From Opitutia bacterium UBA5964 (GTDB lineage Bacteria; Verrucomicrobiota; Verrucomicrobiia; Opitutales; Coraliomargaritaceae): a stretch of DNA of 13,007 nt. Under the pieces are notes generated by a model. That model was given only the letters and a program-made list of their open reading frames with translations, searched no databases and was not told the origin of the DNA. The translations under genes were made by a program, and so were the position numbers. Position 1 is the stretch's first letter, and every line of letters starts with the position of its first letter. This document shows, piece after piece, positions 1 through 8,389 of this stretch. The stretch spans positions 40,291 through 53,297 of the forward strand of contig DJBY01000054.1 of NCBI GenBank assembly GCA_002430605.1. The letters run 5' to 3'.

Positions 1-447
1 TCCCGCTAATCGACGATGAACCAAATAAAAGCGCGGCTGCGCTTGTTCGAATACCTGCTATTCGTTTTCTAAGTGCTTTGCCTTTGAACGGCTTGACCAG
101 CACTGCTGTCAAAAGAGAGGCAGCCCCGTGCCGGTGGGAAAGGGAGCAGCAGATTCAAAGTCACTTGCAGCTCATGGCGTTCTGGGTCGTGGCAATAGAA
201 GCCTGTTTCCGAGTCACAGTTTAGGCACGTGGATCTGAGCACATTTTACGCAATAGTCTGCGGCGGACCAATTAGTCAGCTGCTGTCAAGCAGCGCAAAA
301 TCAGCCCGTGCTTGAGGAGGCGAAGCAATTTCCCCTCTCATATGATCCTCGACGGGCCACGCGGTTTGACTTGTGACGAGTGCTAGATCATTCGCGGCGG
401 TCAAGGGCAGTTGACTGACAGTGCGGCCAGTTGGATCTAAGCGGTAC
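1..447. other. No supportable gene at left edge
   Basis: I see no convincing gene, tRNA or rRNA here. On the minus strand a frame is open from inside the end of the 448-933 gene down to a TGA at 278-276. A second short minus-strand frame (about 235 down to 70) contains closely spaced cysteines (C-x2-C, then a further Cys-His pair), and another overlapping frame has its own C-x2-C. None has a good start, and none gives a recognisable protein. The stretch could be a decayed gene or simply non-coding sequence. Confidence 0.4.
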
Positions 448-933
448 CTATTTTTGGCGACCGACCTTCGGCTCGAAGCGCACGCCGATCATATTATAGT
501 CAGCGTGGGTGTCATTCGGGAACTGTGCGTCTTTCGGCGGATTGAGCATCCGGCCTTCTGCAATCATCGGTATTTCGACGCTGACATAGTCTTCGGAGCT
601 CAGCCGAACGGTATAGAGGCCATCGGACAAATTACTAATCGGCACCAGGTTGCGACCGATTGCTAGACGCTCGACGGAGTGGGGGATGCTGCCGTCGGCG
701 GCGATAAATTCAATCCGCGCACCGGGGCCATTTTTACTGTATTGTGTAAACTCGATCATGTGCTCGTTGGCGAAGCGAATGCCAACGTGAAGGATGCCAG
801 GAGTCTTCTCGGTCGCCTTGGGGCCAAGGTAAATAAAGAGGCTGCCAACGATCGCAGTGAATATGAAAAGGCCAAGGGCGACGTATTTACCCGAGGTGTC
901 TGATGCTGTGTTCGCTTTTTTTATGCCGCTCAT
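448..933 (-). CDS. Hypothetical single-span membrane protein, 161 aa
   Basis: I do not recognise this family. The N-terminus is polar (residues 1-17), followed by one clear membrane span (about 18-36, rich in Ala, Leu, Phe, Ile and Val). The remaining 125 residues are soluble, with alternating hydrophobic positions that suggest a beta-rich domain. There are no cysteines, haem motifs or catalytic signatures. With a short basic tail before the span, the domain could face the periplasm. The architecture (one span plus a small beta domain, beside respiratory genes) is reminiscent of FixH-type oxidase assembly proteins, but I see no diagnostic FixH residues, so this is not assigned. The ATG at 933 is the first start in the frame; no Shine-Dalgarno is visible. 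It is transcribed divergently from the act operon, and a shared 370-bp intergenic region separates them. Confidence 0.65.
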   Translation of the reverse strand: MSGIKKANTASDTSGKYVALGLFIFTAIVGSLFIYLGPKATEKTPGILHVGIRFANEHMIEFTQYSKNGPGARIEFIAADGSIPHSVERLAIGRNLVPISNLSDGLYTVRLSSEDYVSVEIPMIAEGRMLNPPKDAQFPNDTHADYNMIGVRFEPKVGRQK

Positions 934-1302
934 GCGGGTAGTTATGCGCGAGAATCCGAAAGTGAGAAGCCTGAATTTAGCCTTTGTCGTCAGAGGGGCT
1001 GGTCGGGCATGTGGGTGGTATTCCCATTAGCGGTATAACTAAAATTAATTCGCTGTATGCGTTCTGCTAATTGATGGCGTGATCTGGGAACAAGTCATTG
1101 CTACAAAAAAATATTTCCCATAAGCCTTTGCGCTTATTTACGACTCATTGCGTCTGGTCTGCATTGATGCCGATTGTAGCTAATATTTATCACCCTTAAC
1201 ATACACCTGTTTAGCCGTTAGGTTCTTCGCGAATTGAATTTGCTGATAAAAAACGGTTGCCATGCCAATTCGGCACACTTTTAACAGACCGCTTTAACTC
1301 TG
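934..1302. other. Divergent intergenic region upstream of the act operon
   Basis: This AT-richer stretch separates the minus-strand gene from the plus-strand operon and must hold the operon's control region if transcription starts here. It contains a small perfect stem-loop (ATAAGC at 1120-1125 pairing with GCTTAT at 1132-1137, 6-nt loop), an A-run at about 1104-1111 and a possible promoter at 1257-1285. I see no tRNA, riboswitch or further gene. Confidence 0.5.
1257..1285 (+). promoter_or_regulatory. Possible sigma70-type promoter
   Basis: TTGCCA at 1257-1262 matches the -35 consensus at five of six positions. TTTAAC at 1280-1285 matches the -10 consensus at four of six, with a 17-nt spacer. 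Transcription would start near 1291-1293, giving a leader of only about ten bases before the ATG at 1303. The match is by eye; other AT-rich hexamers exist nearby, so this is only a candidate. Confidence 0.3.
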
Positions 1303-1500
1303 ATGAACAGCGAAAAAACTACTACTCGCAAAGGATTTTTGAAACGGGCAGGTCTGGCATTTGCCGGGGCGTTTGCCCTGACTCGTGCTGCCAGCTCTGA
1401 ATCGAAGCCTGAATCCTCTAATCTTGCCGCTTCTGCGACGCCGCGTGCGATGTCTCGCATTCGACCTGCTAAGGGAGCAGTTGAGCGTAAAATCGTCTAA
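1303..1500 (+). CDS. Small Tat-signal-like protein, 65 aa
   Basis: A short protein that begins with a Tat-like signal: TTRKGFLKRAG at residues 6-16, then a hydrophobic Ala/Gly/Phe/Leu segment to about residue 28 ending in Ala-rich sequence. The twin-arginine pair is Arg-Lys rather than Arg-Arg, which usually weakens or abolishes Tat export. The mature part (about 35 residues) is Ser/Ala-rich and then basic. There are no cysteines or cofactor motifs. Its size and layout recall the small Tat-signal proteins found before formate dehydrogenase genes, but the sequence is not close enough to name it. It lies 33 bp before actA on the same strand, so it may be the first gene of the operon. The start has no visible Shine-Dalgarno, as is common in this window. 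Coding status is likely but not certain. Confidence 0.55.
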   Translation: MNSEKTTTRKGFLKRAGLAFAGAFALTRAASSESKPESSNLAASATPRAMSRIRPAKGAVERKIV

Positions 1501-1508
1501 TTTAGACG
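1494..1508. repeat. Perfect 7-bp dyad between small gene and actA
   Basis: CGTCTAA (1494-1500) and TTAGACG (1502-1508) form a perfect inverted repeat around a single T. With one mismatch it extends by a further AA/TT pair on the outside. The left arm contains the stop codon of the 65-residue gene. The near-zero spacer fits an operator better than a hairpin, although a weak hairpin (5-bp stem, 5-nt loop) is possible. It lies 26 bp before actA. Confidence 0.35.
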
Positions 1509-1533
1509 TTTATAACTTCTTACTATACAAGCG

Positions 1534-2187
1534 ATGGCGAACGTATTTCCGAGGTGGGTCAACACGATCCCTATTAAAGTAATCGTAGCACTAGTGCTAA
1601 CCGGGAGTGCAGTCACTCTAGGGATTACTTACTATGCAACTCCCAAGTATACTCGGGTAGGCTACGCGCCGACGCAGCCTGTGGCTTTCAGTCACGCACT
1701 GCACGCCGGGCAGCTTGAGTTAGATTGCCGCTACTGTCACACATTCGTGGACCGTTCCGAGCACTCCAACGTGCCGGCCACCAATGTGTGTATGACCTGT
1801 CACAGTATGGTGCGTAAAGATGACCCCATGCTGGCGCCAGTGCGTGAGAGCTATGAATCTGGTGAGCCGATCCCTTGGGTACGCGTCCACAAGACACCTG
1901 ACTACGTTTACTTCAACCACTCGGTGCACGTAAACCGTGGTATTAGCTGTGTTGAGTGCCACGGCCGTGTGGATGAGATGGAAGTCGTCGAGCATGCGAA
2001 GTCATTCAGTATGAGCTTCTGCTTGGACTGCCACCGTAACCCTGAGGACAGCATCCGTCCGATCGAAGAAGTTTACAACCTTGATTGGGAACGTCCCGAT
2101 ACCGAGGCATTTGAAAAAGAAGCTGTTGGCTTCGTTCACGACTGGAAGGTCAATCCCCCACAAAGCTGCTCAGGCTGCCACCGTTAA
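1534..2187 (+). CDS. ACIII subunit ActA, pentahaem cytochrome c
   Basis: This is the periplasmic multihaem cytochrome of alternative complex III, which carries electrons from the ActB iron-sulfur clusters towards ActE and downstream acceptors. The 217-residue protein has an N-terminal membrane anchor (about 13-33) and five CXXCH haem c motifs: CRYCH at 65-69, CMTCH at 86-90, CVECH at 139-143, CLDCH at 163-167 and CSGCH at 212-216, the last almost at the C-terminus. Additional histidines (for example near 53-57, 129-132 and 154) are candidates for distal ligands. Five haems is the family's usual number. With the single haem of ActE this gives the six haems known for ACIII. The start is the ATG at 1534; no Shine-Dalgarno is visible. 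actB begins 17 bp after the stop. Confidence 0.95.
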   Translation: MANVFPRWVNTIPIKVIVALVLTGSAVTLGITYYATPKYTRVGYAPTQPVAFSHALHAGQLELDCRYCHTFVDRSEHSNVPATNVCMTCHSMVRKDDPMLAPVRESYESGEPIPWVRVHKTPDYVYFNHSVHVNRGISCVECHGRVDEMEVVEHAKSFSMSFCLDCHRNPEDSIRPIEEVYNLDWERPDTEAFEKEAVGFVHDWKVNPPQSCSGCHR

Positions 2188-2204
2188 TCGCCACCTTTTT
2201 GATA

Positions 2205-5200
2205 ATGAAGAACTCTGAATTTTCAGGCCCACGTTACTGGAAAAGCCTCGACAATCTAGCGGAAACTCCCGCGTTTAAAGATTGGGTCGAGCGCGAATTC
2301 CCCGCAGGCGCTTCCGATATGGAAGGTGTCAACCGTCGTCATTTTATGAAAGTGATGGCTGCATCTTTCGGTCTTGCTGGCCTAGGGATGGCAGGTTGCC
2401 GTCGTCCGGAACAAACGATTCTCCCTTACTCCAAACAGCCTGAGAACGTGATTCCAGGTGTGCCGGTCTATTACACGTCCTCGATGCCGAGTGCGCGTGA
2501 TAATGTGCCAGTGATCGTTGAGACGCACACAGGTCGTCCAACCAAGATCGAGGGTAACCCAAGCTTTACGCCATACGGCGGTGCCACCACCGTTTATACA
2601 CAGGCGAGCATCTTGGATCTGTATGATCCAGACCGAGCGACCAAGAGCAAAGAGAGGGGTGTAACACTTTCTCCAGCGGCTGTTCGCGATCGCCTCGAAG
2701 CAATTCGCAAAGCACATGGCGCAAACCAAGGCAAGGGCCTCGTGTTTCTCGCCGAGCCAAGCACATCGCCAAGTCGTGCTGCGCTGGTTAAGCAAATCAA
2801 GAAAGCCTTCCCGCAGGCTACTTGGACTGAGAATACGGCGATCGATCAAAGCACTTCCGAACAGGCTGCGCTGGCAGTCTTCGGCAAGTCACTTCGCGCA
2901 CTTCCAGAATTTACTAAGGCGCAACGTGTGCTCGCACTCGACGCTGAGTTCCTCATCAATGCGGATGGTTCTTTGAGCCAAGCACGCGACTTCACCAAGA
3001 CTCGTAAGGTCAAGGATTCGAAGGATGCGAGCAAGATGAGTCGCCTCTACTCGGTAGAGAGTACGTTGACATCGACTGGCTCGATGGCCGACCACCGTCT
3101 CCGTCTCAGCTCTAGCCAGATGGGCGCATTTATCGCTCAAGTCGGTGCTGCAATTCTTAAAAAGAAGCATTTTGGTGGTCCTTTGGCTGCTGAACTGGCT
3201 AAGGTCGGTGCTTCGCTTAAGGTGGACGCTCAATGGGTGGACGCTTGCGCGACTGACCTAGTTGACCATGCTGGACATTCCATCATCGTCGCTGGTGAAC
3301 ATCTTCCTAAGGCGGTGCACGCGATCGTCATCGCGATCAACGAAGTGCTTTCTGCTCCGATCAACTACGTCGAAGTGCCCGCTGCAGAGCTGGGCATCGC
3401 AGTTGCCGCAGCTCGCCTGAATAAAGGTGATGTGCAGACTCTGGTTATCCTTGGCGGCAACCCTGTCTATGACGCACCGATCGATTTGAACTGGTCCGAA
3501 GCTCAGGCTCAAGCAGCTGAGAGCATCTACATCGGTGGTTCAATCAACGAAACTTCTGAGGCCGCAAGCCTCTTCATCGCACGCTCCCACTACTTAGAGT
3601 CTTGGGGCGATGGTCGTACATTCAATGGTACACTGGTTCCAGTGCAGCCGATGATTGAGCCGCTGTTCGATACTTTTAATGATTTGGAAGTATTGGCACG
3701 CCTCGCAGGTGCGTCCGCGACCGATGGTTATTCCATCGCACAAGCGACATTCACTGCTTTAGGTGGCAGCGATTACAACAAATTCCTCAGCGATGGTGTG
3801 CTCGAAGATTCTGCTTATAAGGCAGTGTCCCCGCAGATTGATTTCGCAGCCGTCGAGGTTAACGGATTGACTGCTTATGAACTGAGCGCAGATCAACTCG
3901 AAGTTCGTTTCACGCCTAGTTCGCATGCTTACGACGGTAGCTTCGCCAACAATGGTTGGATGATGGAGTGTCCGGATCCGATCACTAAGTTGACTTGGGA
4001 TAATGCGATCCTGATCAGCCCTACACTTGCGAAGGAGCTTGAAAGCACACAAGGCATTCAGATTTTCCCGTCCAAGAAGCCAATGAATAAGGACAGTGAG
4101 TTCTTTAAAGCTGCGAAGGGAACACTGCAAACGAACACAGCAAAGTTTCGCCGTGGTAAGGAAGAAGCGGTTGTTGTCGAATTGACTGTTAATGGTGTCA
4201 CGATTGAAGCACCGATCCACGTTGTTCCAGGCCTTGCGAATTATACTGTGGTGTTGCCGCTTGGTATGGGCCGCAAAGTGGTCGGTCGCGTTGGTCAAGG
4301 TGTTGGTTTTGACGCGTATGCCGTCCGCACGTCGGGCAGCCTAGGGTGCGCACTCGGTGCCTCCATCAAGCTGACTGAAAAGACCTTTCACCTCGCGAAT
4401 ACGCAGGAGCACTGGTCGATGGAAGGCCGCGCGCTGGTTCGCGAGAACACAGCAGCTGGTTATGCTGAAACACCAGATTTCGTTAATCAGATCGGTGTCG
4501 AGTCACACGCTCCATCGAACTACGCGAAAGATGCCGATAAATCGCTTCAAGAGAAGTCGGTCAACCAGTATCGTGGTAACTCTGCTTACGAGCACCCTGC
4601 ATTCTCCAAGCCACTACCGAACGTAAAAGTTTGGAAGGACAACGAGGATAAATTTCCGATTCCGCAGCAGTGGGGGATGGCGATTGATTTGAATAGTTGC
4701 ATCGGTTGCACGGCTTGTGTCGTTGCCTGCCAAAGCGAAAACAATGTGCCGATCGTCGGTAAAGATCAGGTCCTTCGTGGACGTGAGATGCACTGGATGC
4801 GTATTGACCGTTATTTCTCAGCTGAGAAATACGATCAGACTGAAGTGCCAGACGACGTACAAGTGTCCTTCATGGGCATGATGTGTCAGCACTGTGAAAA
4901 TGCACCGTGTGAGCAGGTTTGCCCTGTGAATGCGACCGTGCATGATTCTTCCGGTCTGAATACTATGGCTTACAACCGTTGCGTCGGCACTCGCTATTGC
5001 GCGAATAACTGCCCGTATAAGGTCCGTCGCTTCAACTTCTTCGATTGGAACAAGCGTCAGATCGGTGAATTTTATAAGGGCCCGCTCGGTCCTGTCGATG
5101 AGCCAGAACTTGAGAAGATGCAGGCTAACCCAAATGTCACTGTGCGTATGCGCGGTGTCATGGAGAAGTGCACATTCTGCACGCAGCGGATCGAGGCTGC

Positions 5201-5663
5201 CAAGATCGAGCAAAAGCGTCTCGCTGGAGCTTCCGGTGATATTCGCATCGCGGATGGTAACATCAAGGTGGCTTGCCAACAGGCTTGCCCAACTGATGCC
5301 ATCACCTTTGGTGATATCTCAGATGCTAACTCTGAAGTCTCGCAGATGAAAGCAAGTGACCGCAACTACTCGGTGCTTGGTTATCTGAATGCACGTCCTC
5401 GCACCACTTATTTGGCTCGTCTGCGTAATCCGAATCCTGAAATGCCGGATGCTTACGAAAAACCATACGCCTACGCTCAATACGACGAGCGTTATGGACA
5501 TGGAAGCCATGGTGACGACCACGGTGGTGATCACGGCGCAGGGCACGATGCCCATGGCAGCGACGACCACGGTGCCAGCCACGATTCCCATGCCGCACCT
5601 GGGCATGATGATCACGGTCACGATCATTCCTCTCACTCTGAAGAAGCGCATCCCGCTCACTAA
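2205..5663 (+). CDS. ACIII subunit ActB, molybdopterin-like/Fe-S fusion
   Basis: This is the large periplasmic subunit of ACIII, a fusion of a molybdopterin-oxidoreductase-like domain (about residues 80-750), which in this family binds no Mo cofactor, with a four-cluster ferredoxin domain (about 820-1060). The N-terminus matches the extended Tat type: about 40 residues, then RRHFMK at 44-49, a hydrophobic stretch and a lipobox-like MAGC with Cys65. Cysteine sets are 832/835/838/842, 894/897/902/906, 926/932/936 and 989/992/1024/1028. The third set has Thr929 where a fourth Cys would be, predicting one [3Fe-4S] and three [4Fe-4S] clusters. An unusual His-rich tail (16 His in residues 1099-1152) ends the protein. 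I chose the ATG at 2205; a TTG six bases earlier would add two residues. Numbering uses the ATG. No Shine-Dalgarno is visible. Confidence 0.95.
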   Translation: MKNSEFSGPRYWKSLDNLAETPAFKDWVEREFPAGASDMEGVNRRHFMKVMAASFGLAGLGMAGCRRPEQTILPYSKQPENVIPGVPVYYTSSMPSARDNVPVIVETHTGRPTKIEGNPSFTPYGGATTVYTQASILDLYDPDRATKSKERGVTLSPAAVRDRLEAIRKAHGANQGKGLVFLAEPSTSPSRAALVKQIKKAFPQATWTENTAIDQSTSEQAALAVFGKSLRALPEFTKAQRVLALDAEFLINADGSLSQARDFTKTRKVKDSKDASKMSRLYSVESTLTSTGSMADHRLRLSSSQMGAFIAQVGAAILKKKHFGGPLAAELAKVGASLKVDAQWVDACATDLVDHAGHSIIVAGEHLPKAVHAIVIAINEVLSAPINYVEVPAAELGIAVAAARLNKGDVQTLVILGGNPVYDAPIDLNWSEAQAQAAESIYIGGSINETSEAASLFIARSHYLESWGDGRTFNGTLVPVQPMIEPLFDTFNDLEVLARLAGASATDGYSIAQATFTALGGSDYNKFLSDGVLEDSAYKAVSPQIDFAAVEVNGLTAYELSADQLEVRFTPSSHAYDGSFANNGWMMECPDPITKLTWDNAILISPTLAKELESTQGIQIFPSKKPMNKDSEFFKAAKGTLQTNTAKFRRGKEEAVVVELTVNGVTIEAPIHVVPGLANYTVVLPLGMGRKVVGRVGQGVGFDAYAVRTSGSLGCALGASIKLTEKTFHLANTQEHWSMEGRALVRENTAAGYAETPDFVNQIGVESHAPSNYAKDADKSLQEKSVNQYRGNSAYEHPAFSKPLPNVKVWKDNEDKFPIPQQWGMAIDLNSCIGCTACVVACQSENNVPIVGKDQVLRGREMHWMRIDRYFSAEKYDQTEVPDDVQVSFMGMMCQHCENAPCEQVCPVNATVHDSSGLNTMAYNRCVGTRYCANNCPYKVRRFNFFDWNKRQIGEFYKGPLGPVDEPELEKMQANPNVTVRMRGVMEKCTFCTQRIEAAKIEQKRLAGASGDIRIADGNIKVACQQACPTDAITFGDISDANSEVSQMKASDRNYSVLGYLNARPRTTYLARLRNPNPEMPDAYEKPYAYAQYDERYGHGSHGDDHGGDHGAGHDAHGSDDHGASHDSHAAPGHDDHGHDHSSHSEEAHPAH

Positions 5664-5686
5664 TTTCTAACTGCGAACCTATTAAA

Positions 5687-7186
5687 ATGGCTACGACTAC
5701 TCAAGAGAGTTCATTGGACGCGACACAGGCCGCTTTGTTGGCTAAAGTGCAACCAGCTGAGCTTCACGAACAGCCCCTTGTCACGAATGATCGTGATTTC
5801 AACTGGGTCACTGATAAGATCTGTCGCATCGTCGAGACGAAAACACCGATGTGGTGGTGGGTCTGTATGGCGATTGCGTTGATGACTGCATCCTTCACCG
5901 GCATGGGCCTCCTTTGGCTCGTCAGTTCTGGTGTCGGTGTGTGGGGATTGGCAAATCCGATCAACTGGGGCTGGGCAATTGTTAACTTCGTTTTTTGGAT
6001 TGGTATTGGCCACGCTGGAACGTTGATTTCTGCTGTCCTCTGTTTGTTGAAGCAGGGTTGGCGAACCTCGATTAATCGAGCGGCTGAGGCCATGACGATT
6101 TTTGCGGTGGTCTGCGCGGGTGTCTTTCCGCTATTCCACGTCGGTCGTGTCTGGTTTGCTTGGTGGTTGTTCCCGCTGCCAAATGCCAACGGCATCTGGC
6201 CGCAGTTTCGCTCTCCATTGGAATGGGATGTGTTCGCGGTTTCCACTTACGGAACAGTCTCAGTGCTGTTCTGGTATATGGGCATGATTCCTGACCTCGG
6301 CGTGCTTCGCGACCGTGCGATCCAACGTCTTACCAAAAGTGCTTATGAAGGTTGTGGCTTCATGACCAAGGGTATGGATGTGTTTCGTAAATATTTCTAT
6401 GGGGTCGCTGCCATGGGCTGGCGCAATGCTGGTAACCACTGGCGCAACTATGAAATGGCTTACCTCGTGCTTGCTGGTATCTCCACTCCGCTGGTTCTTT
6501 CGGTTCATACCATCGTCTCCTTTGACTTCGCCCTTGCGGTGTTGCCAGGTTGGCACACCACGATTTTCCCCCCATATTTCGTGGCGGGTGCGATTTTCTC
6601 CGGTTTCGGTATGGTGCTTACTTTGATGCTGCCACTGCGTGCATTGTACGGTCTGCATGATTTGATCACACAGCGTCACATCGACAACATGTGTAAGATT
6701 TGCTTGGGCACTGGTTCGATTGTTGGTTACGCTTACATCATGGAGTTCTTCATTGCTTGGTATGGTGCGAATCCATACGAGAGCTTCGCTTTTATCAATC
6801 GTGCGTTCGGCCAATACTGGTGGGCTTACTTGATGATGTTCAGTTGCAACGTGTTCACTCCACAGCTCTTCTGGTTTAAGAAGGTGCGCTGCAACACTGC
6901 GATGGTTTGGGTTATGTCGATCTTCATTAACGTCGGCATGTGGTTCGAGCGTTTCGTGATCACTGTGACTTCGCTGGCCAATGACTTTATGCCCAGTAGT
7001 TGGGGTTACTACTCACCGACAATGGTCGATATTCTAACCTTCTTCGGCACCTTTGGTTTGTTCAGTGTATTATTTCTATTATTCCTACGCTTCCTGCCAA
7101 TCATGCCGATCGCTGAAGTTAAATTTGTGATGCCTGCGGCAGATCCGCACGGCCACCACGACGATGAAAATGGAGGACAACACTAA
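5687..7186 (+). CDS. ACIII subunit ActC, NrfD-like quinol-binding membrane protein
   Basis: This is the integral membrane subunit that, in ACIII structures, forms the quinol oxidation site beside the [3Fe-4S] cluster of ActB. The 499 residues include about ten membrane spans after a 55-residue polar N-terminus. Family hallmarks are GHAGTLISA at 108-116, FPLFHVGRVW at 147-156 and SPLEWD at 176-181. His151 and Asp181 have the same 30-residue spacing as the His/Asp pair I recall for the quinol site of the Flavobacterium enzyme. A second NrfD-like subunit, ActF, is encoded downstream, as is normal. The C-terminus (DPHGHHDDENGGQH) is His/Asp-rich, echoing the tail of ActB. The stop codon overlaps the actD start as TAATG. 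Confidence 0.95.
   Translation: MATTTQESSLDATQAALLAKVQPAELHEQPLVTNDRDFNWVTDKICRIVETKTPMWWWVCMAIALMTASFTGMGLLWLVSSGVGVWGLANPINWGWAIVNFVFWIGIGHAGTLISAVLCLLKQGWRTSINRAAEAMTIFAVVCAGVFPLFHVGRVWFAWWLFPLPNANGIWPQFRSPLEWDVFAVSTYGTVSVLFWYMGMIPDLGVLRDRAIQRLTKSAYEGCGFMTKGMDVFRKYFYGVAAMGWRNAGNHWRNYEMAYLVLAGISTPLVLSVHTIVSFDFALAVLPGWHTTIFPPYFVAGAIFSGFGMVLTLMLPLRALYGLHDLITQRHIDNMCKICLGTGSIVGYAYIMEFFIAWYGANPYESFAFINRAFGQYWWAYLMMFSCNVFTPQLFWFKKVRCNTAMVWVMSIFINVGMWFERFVITVTSLANDFMPSSWGYYSPTMVDILTFFGTFGLFSVLFLLFLRFLPIMPIAEVKFVMPAADPHGHHDDENGGQH
7172..7176 (+). promoter_or_regulatory. Strong ribosome binding site of actD
   Basis: GGAGG lies nine bases before the actD ATG at 7186, inside the end of actC. It is one of only two clear Shine-Dalgarno sequences in the operon and supports both the actD start and translational coupling with actC. 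Confidence 0.75.
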
Positions 7187-7722
7187 TGTCTGAATCTGAA
7201 ACACACGGAATTCTAGCGAGTTTCCCTAATACACCAGCGCTCTTTCATGCGGCGGAAAAAGTGAGGGATGCTGGTTACAAAAAATGGGATACGTATTCAT
7301 CGTTCCCGGTGCATGGCATGCCTGCGGCGCAAGGGCAGGGGCGTTCGAAGGTGCCTATATTCACCTTTTGTGGTGGTATCACAGGTTTCTCACTCGGCAT
7401 CACCATCGTCTGGTTCATGAATGCCTATAACTACCCGCTTATCATCGGTGGTCAGCCTTTCTTCAGTTTGGTTTTCCCATTCCCGATTATGTATGAGTTG
7501 ACCATCCTGTTATCCGCCTTCGGTACACTCGGTGGTATGTTTATTACAAATTTGCTACCTCAGCACTATAACCCTCTTTTCAATAACGAAAAGTTCCTAG
7601 AAGTCTCTGGTGATCGTCTCATCATCGCTATTGAAGCGCGTGATTCGAAGTTTGATCCGGTCGCCACACGTCAATTCCTAGAGGAAATTGGTGGAACCGA
7701 CATCGAGGAGGTCTCAGCGTAG
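7186..7722 (+). CDS. ACIII subunit ActD, DUF3341 membrane protein
   Basis: A 178-residue protein of the DUF3341 family, the accessory membrane subunit ActD that packs against ActC and ActF and carries no cofactor. It has an N-terminal soluble domain (about 1-55) starting with the typical phrase for this family, in which a short alpha/beta fold handles a predicted Ala-Glu-Lys helix (residues 18-29). Two membrane spans follow (about 58-78 and 96-121), joined by a loop with PLIIGGQPFFS. A soluble C-terminal part (about 125-178) completes the protein and contains the HYNPLFNN stretch typical of ActD. The length is normal for the family. It overlaps actC by one base and has a strong ribosome binding site; actE follows after 9 bp. 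Confidence 0.93.
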   Translation: MSESETHGILASFPNTPALFHAAEKVRDAGYKKWDTYSSFPVHGMPAAQGQGRSKVPIFTFCGGITGFSLGITIVWFMNAYNYPLIIGGQPFFSLVFPFPIMYELTILLSAFGTLGGMFITNLLPQHYNPLFNNEKFLEVSGDRLIIAIEARDSKFDPVATRQFLEEIGGTDIEEVSA

Positions 7723-7731
7723 AACAGTATC

Positions 7732-8385
7732 ATGCGTATCTTTTTAGCACTTTATGTTTTTGCGATCGTTGCAACGGTGTCGATTCTCGGCTTCCGTGGC
7801 TCGAACAGCACAAAACCACCACTCGAAGTCTTCCCCGACATGGACCGTCAAGCGCGCTACAAGCCGCAGGCTGAAAACGAGTTTTTCAGCGATGGTCGTA
7901 ATGATCGCCCAGTACCAGCTAAGACGGTTGCCCGTGGTAATTACTTTAACCAGGCAGAGGTTTTTTCTGCTGGGTTCGAGGATAAGACACTCGGCGACAC
8001 GGTTTTGAATCAAGGTAAGGAGGCCGATGGCTCGTTCGTTAAGACTCTGCCACTCGAAGTGAGCCACGCGCTCATGGCTGAAGGCAAGGCCAAGTATGAC
8101 ATCTTTTGCACCGTCTGTCACGGTGCAGCTGGCGACGGTAATGGTGTGACTAAGCCATACGGGGTGCTCGCCGCGAGCTACCACGACGATCGTCTACGCG
8201 GTGTTGAAGATGGCTACATCTTCGATGTCATCACCAACGGTAAGGGGCTCATGCTTCCTTTGGATGGTAGTATTTCTCCCGAAGAACGTTGGGCGATTGT
8301 CTTCTATGTTCGGGCATTGCAGCGCTCACAACACGCTAACGCTAAGGATCTCTCCGAAGCACAACGCACAGAGTTAGGATTTTAA
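7732..8385 (+). CDS. ACIII subunit ActE, monohaem cytochrome c
   Basis: The second cytochrome subunit of ACIII, 217 residues. A hydrophobic N-terminal segment (about 3-21) is followed by a long extended region containing PPLEVFPDMDRQ at 29-40, then a single haem c domain with CTVCH at 126-130. Met174, in NGKGLMLPLDG at 169-179, is the likely sixth haem ligand. The pattern PEERWAIVFYVRALQ at 183-197 is typical of ActE. In the ACIII structure I know, ActE is held by a lipidated N-terminal cysteine. Here the signal region runs through SILGFRGSN with no cysteine, so this protein is more likely held by an uncleaved helix or released by signal peptidase I. The start at 7732 is the first ATG after actD; no well-placed Shine-Dalgarno is visible. 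Confidence 0.93.
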   Translation: MRIFLALYVFAIVATVSILGFRGSNSTKPPLEVFPDMDRQARYKPQAENEFFSDGRNDRPVPAKTVARGNYFNQAEVFSAGFEDKTLGDTVLNQGKEADGSFVKTLPLEVSHALMAEGKAKYDIFCTVCHGAAGDGNGVTKPYGVLAASYHDDRLRGVEDGYIFDVITNGKGLMLPLDGSISPEERWAIVFYVRALQRSQHANAKDLSEAQRTELGF

Positions 8386-8389
8386 TACT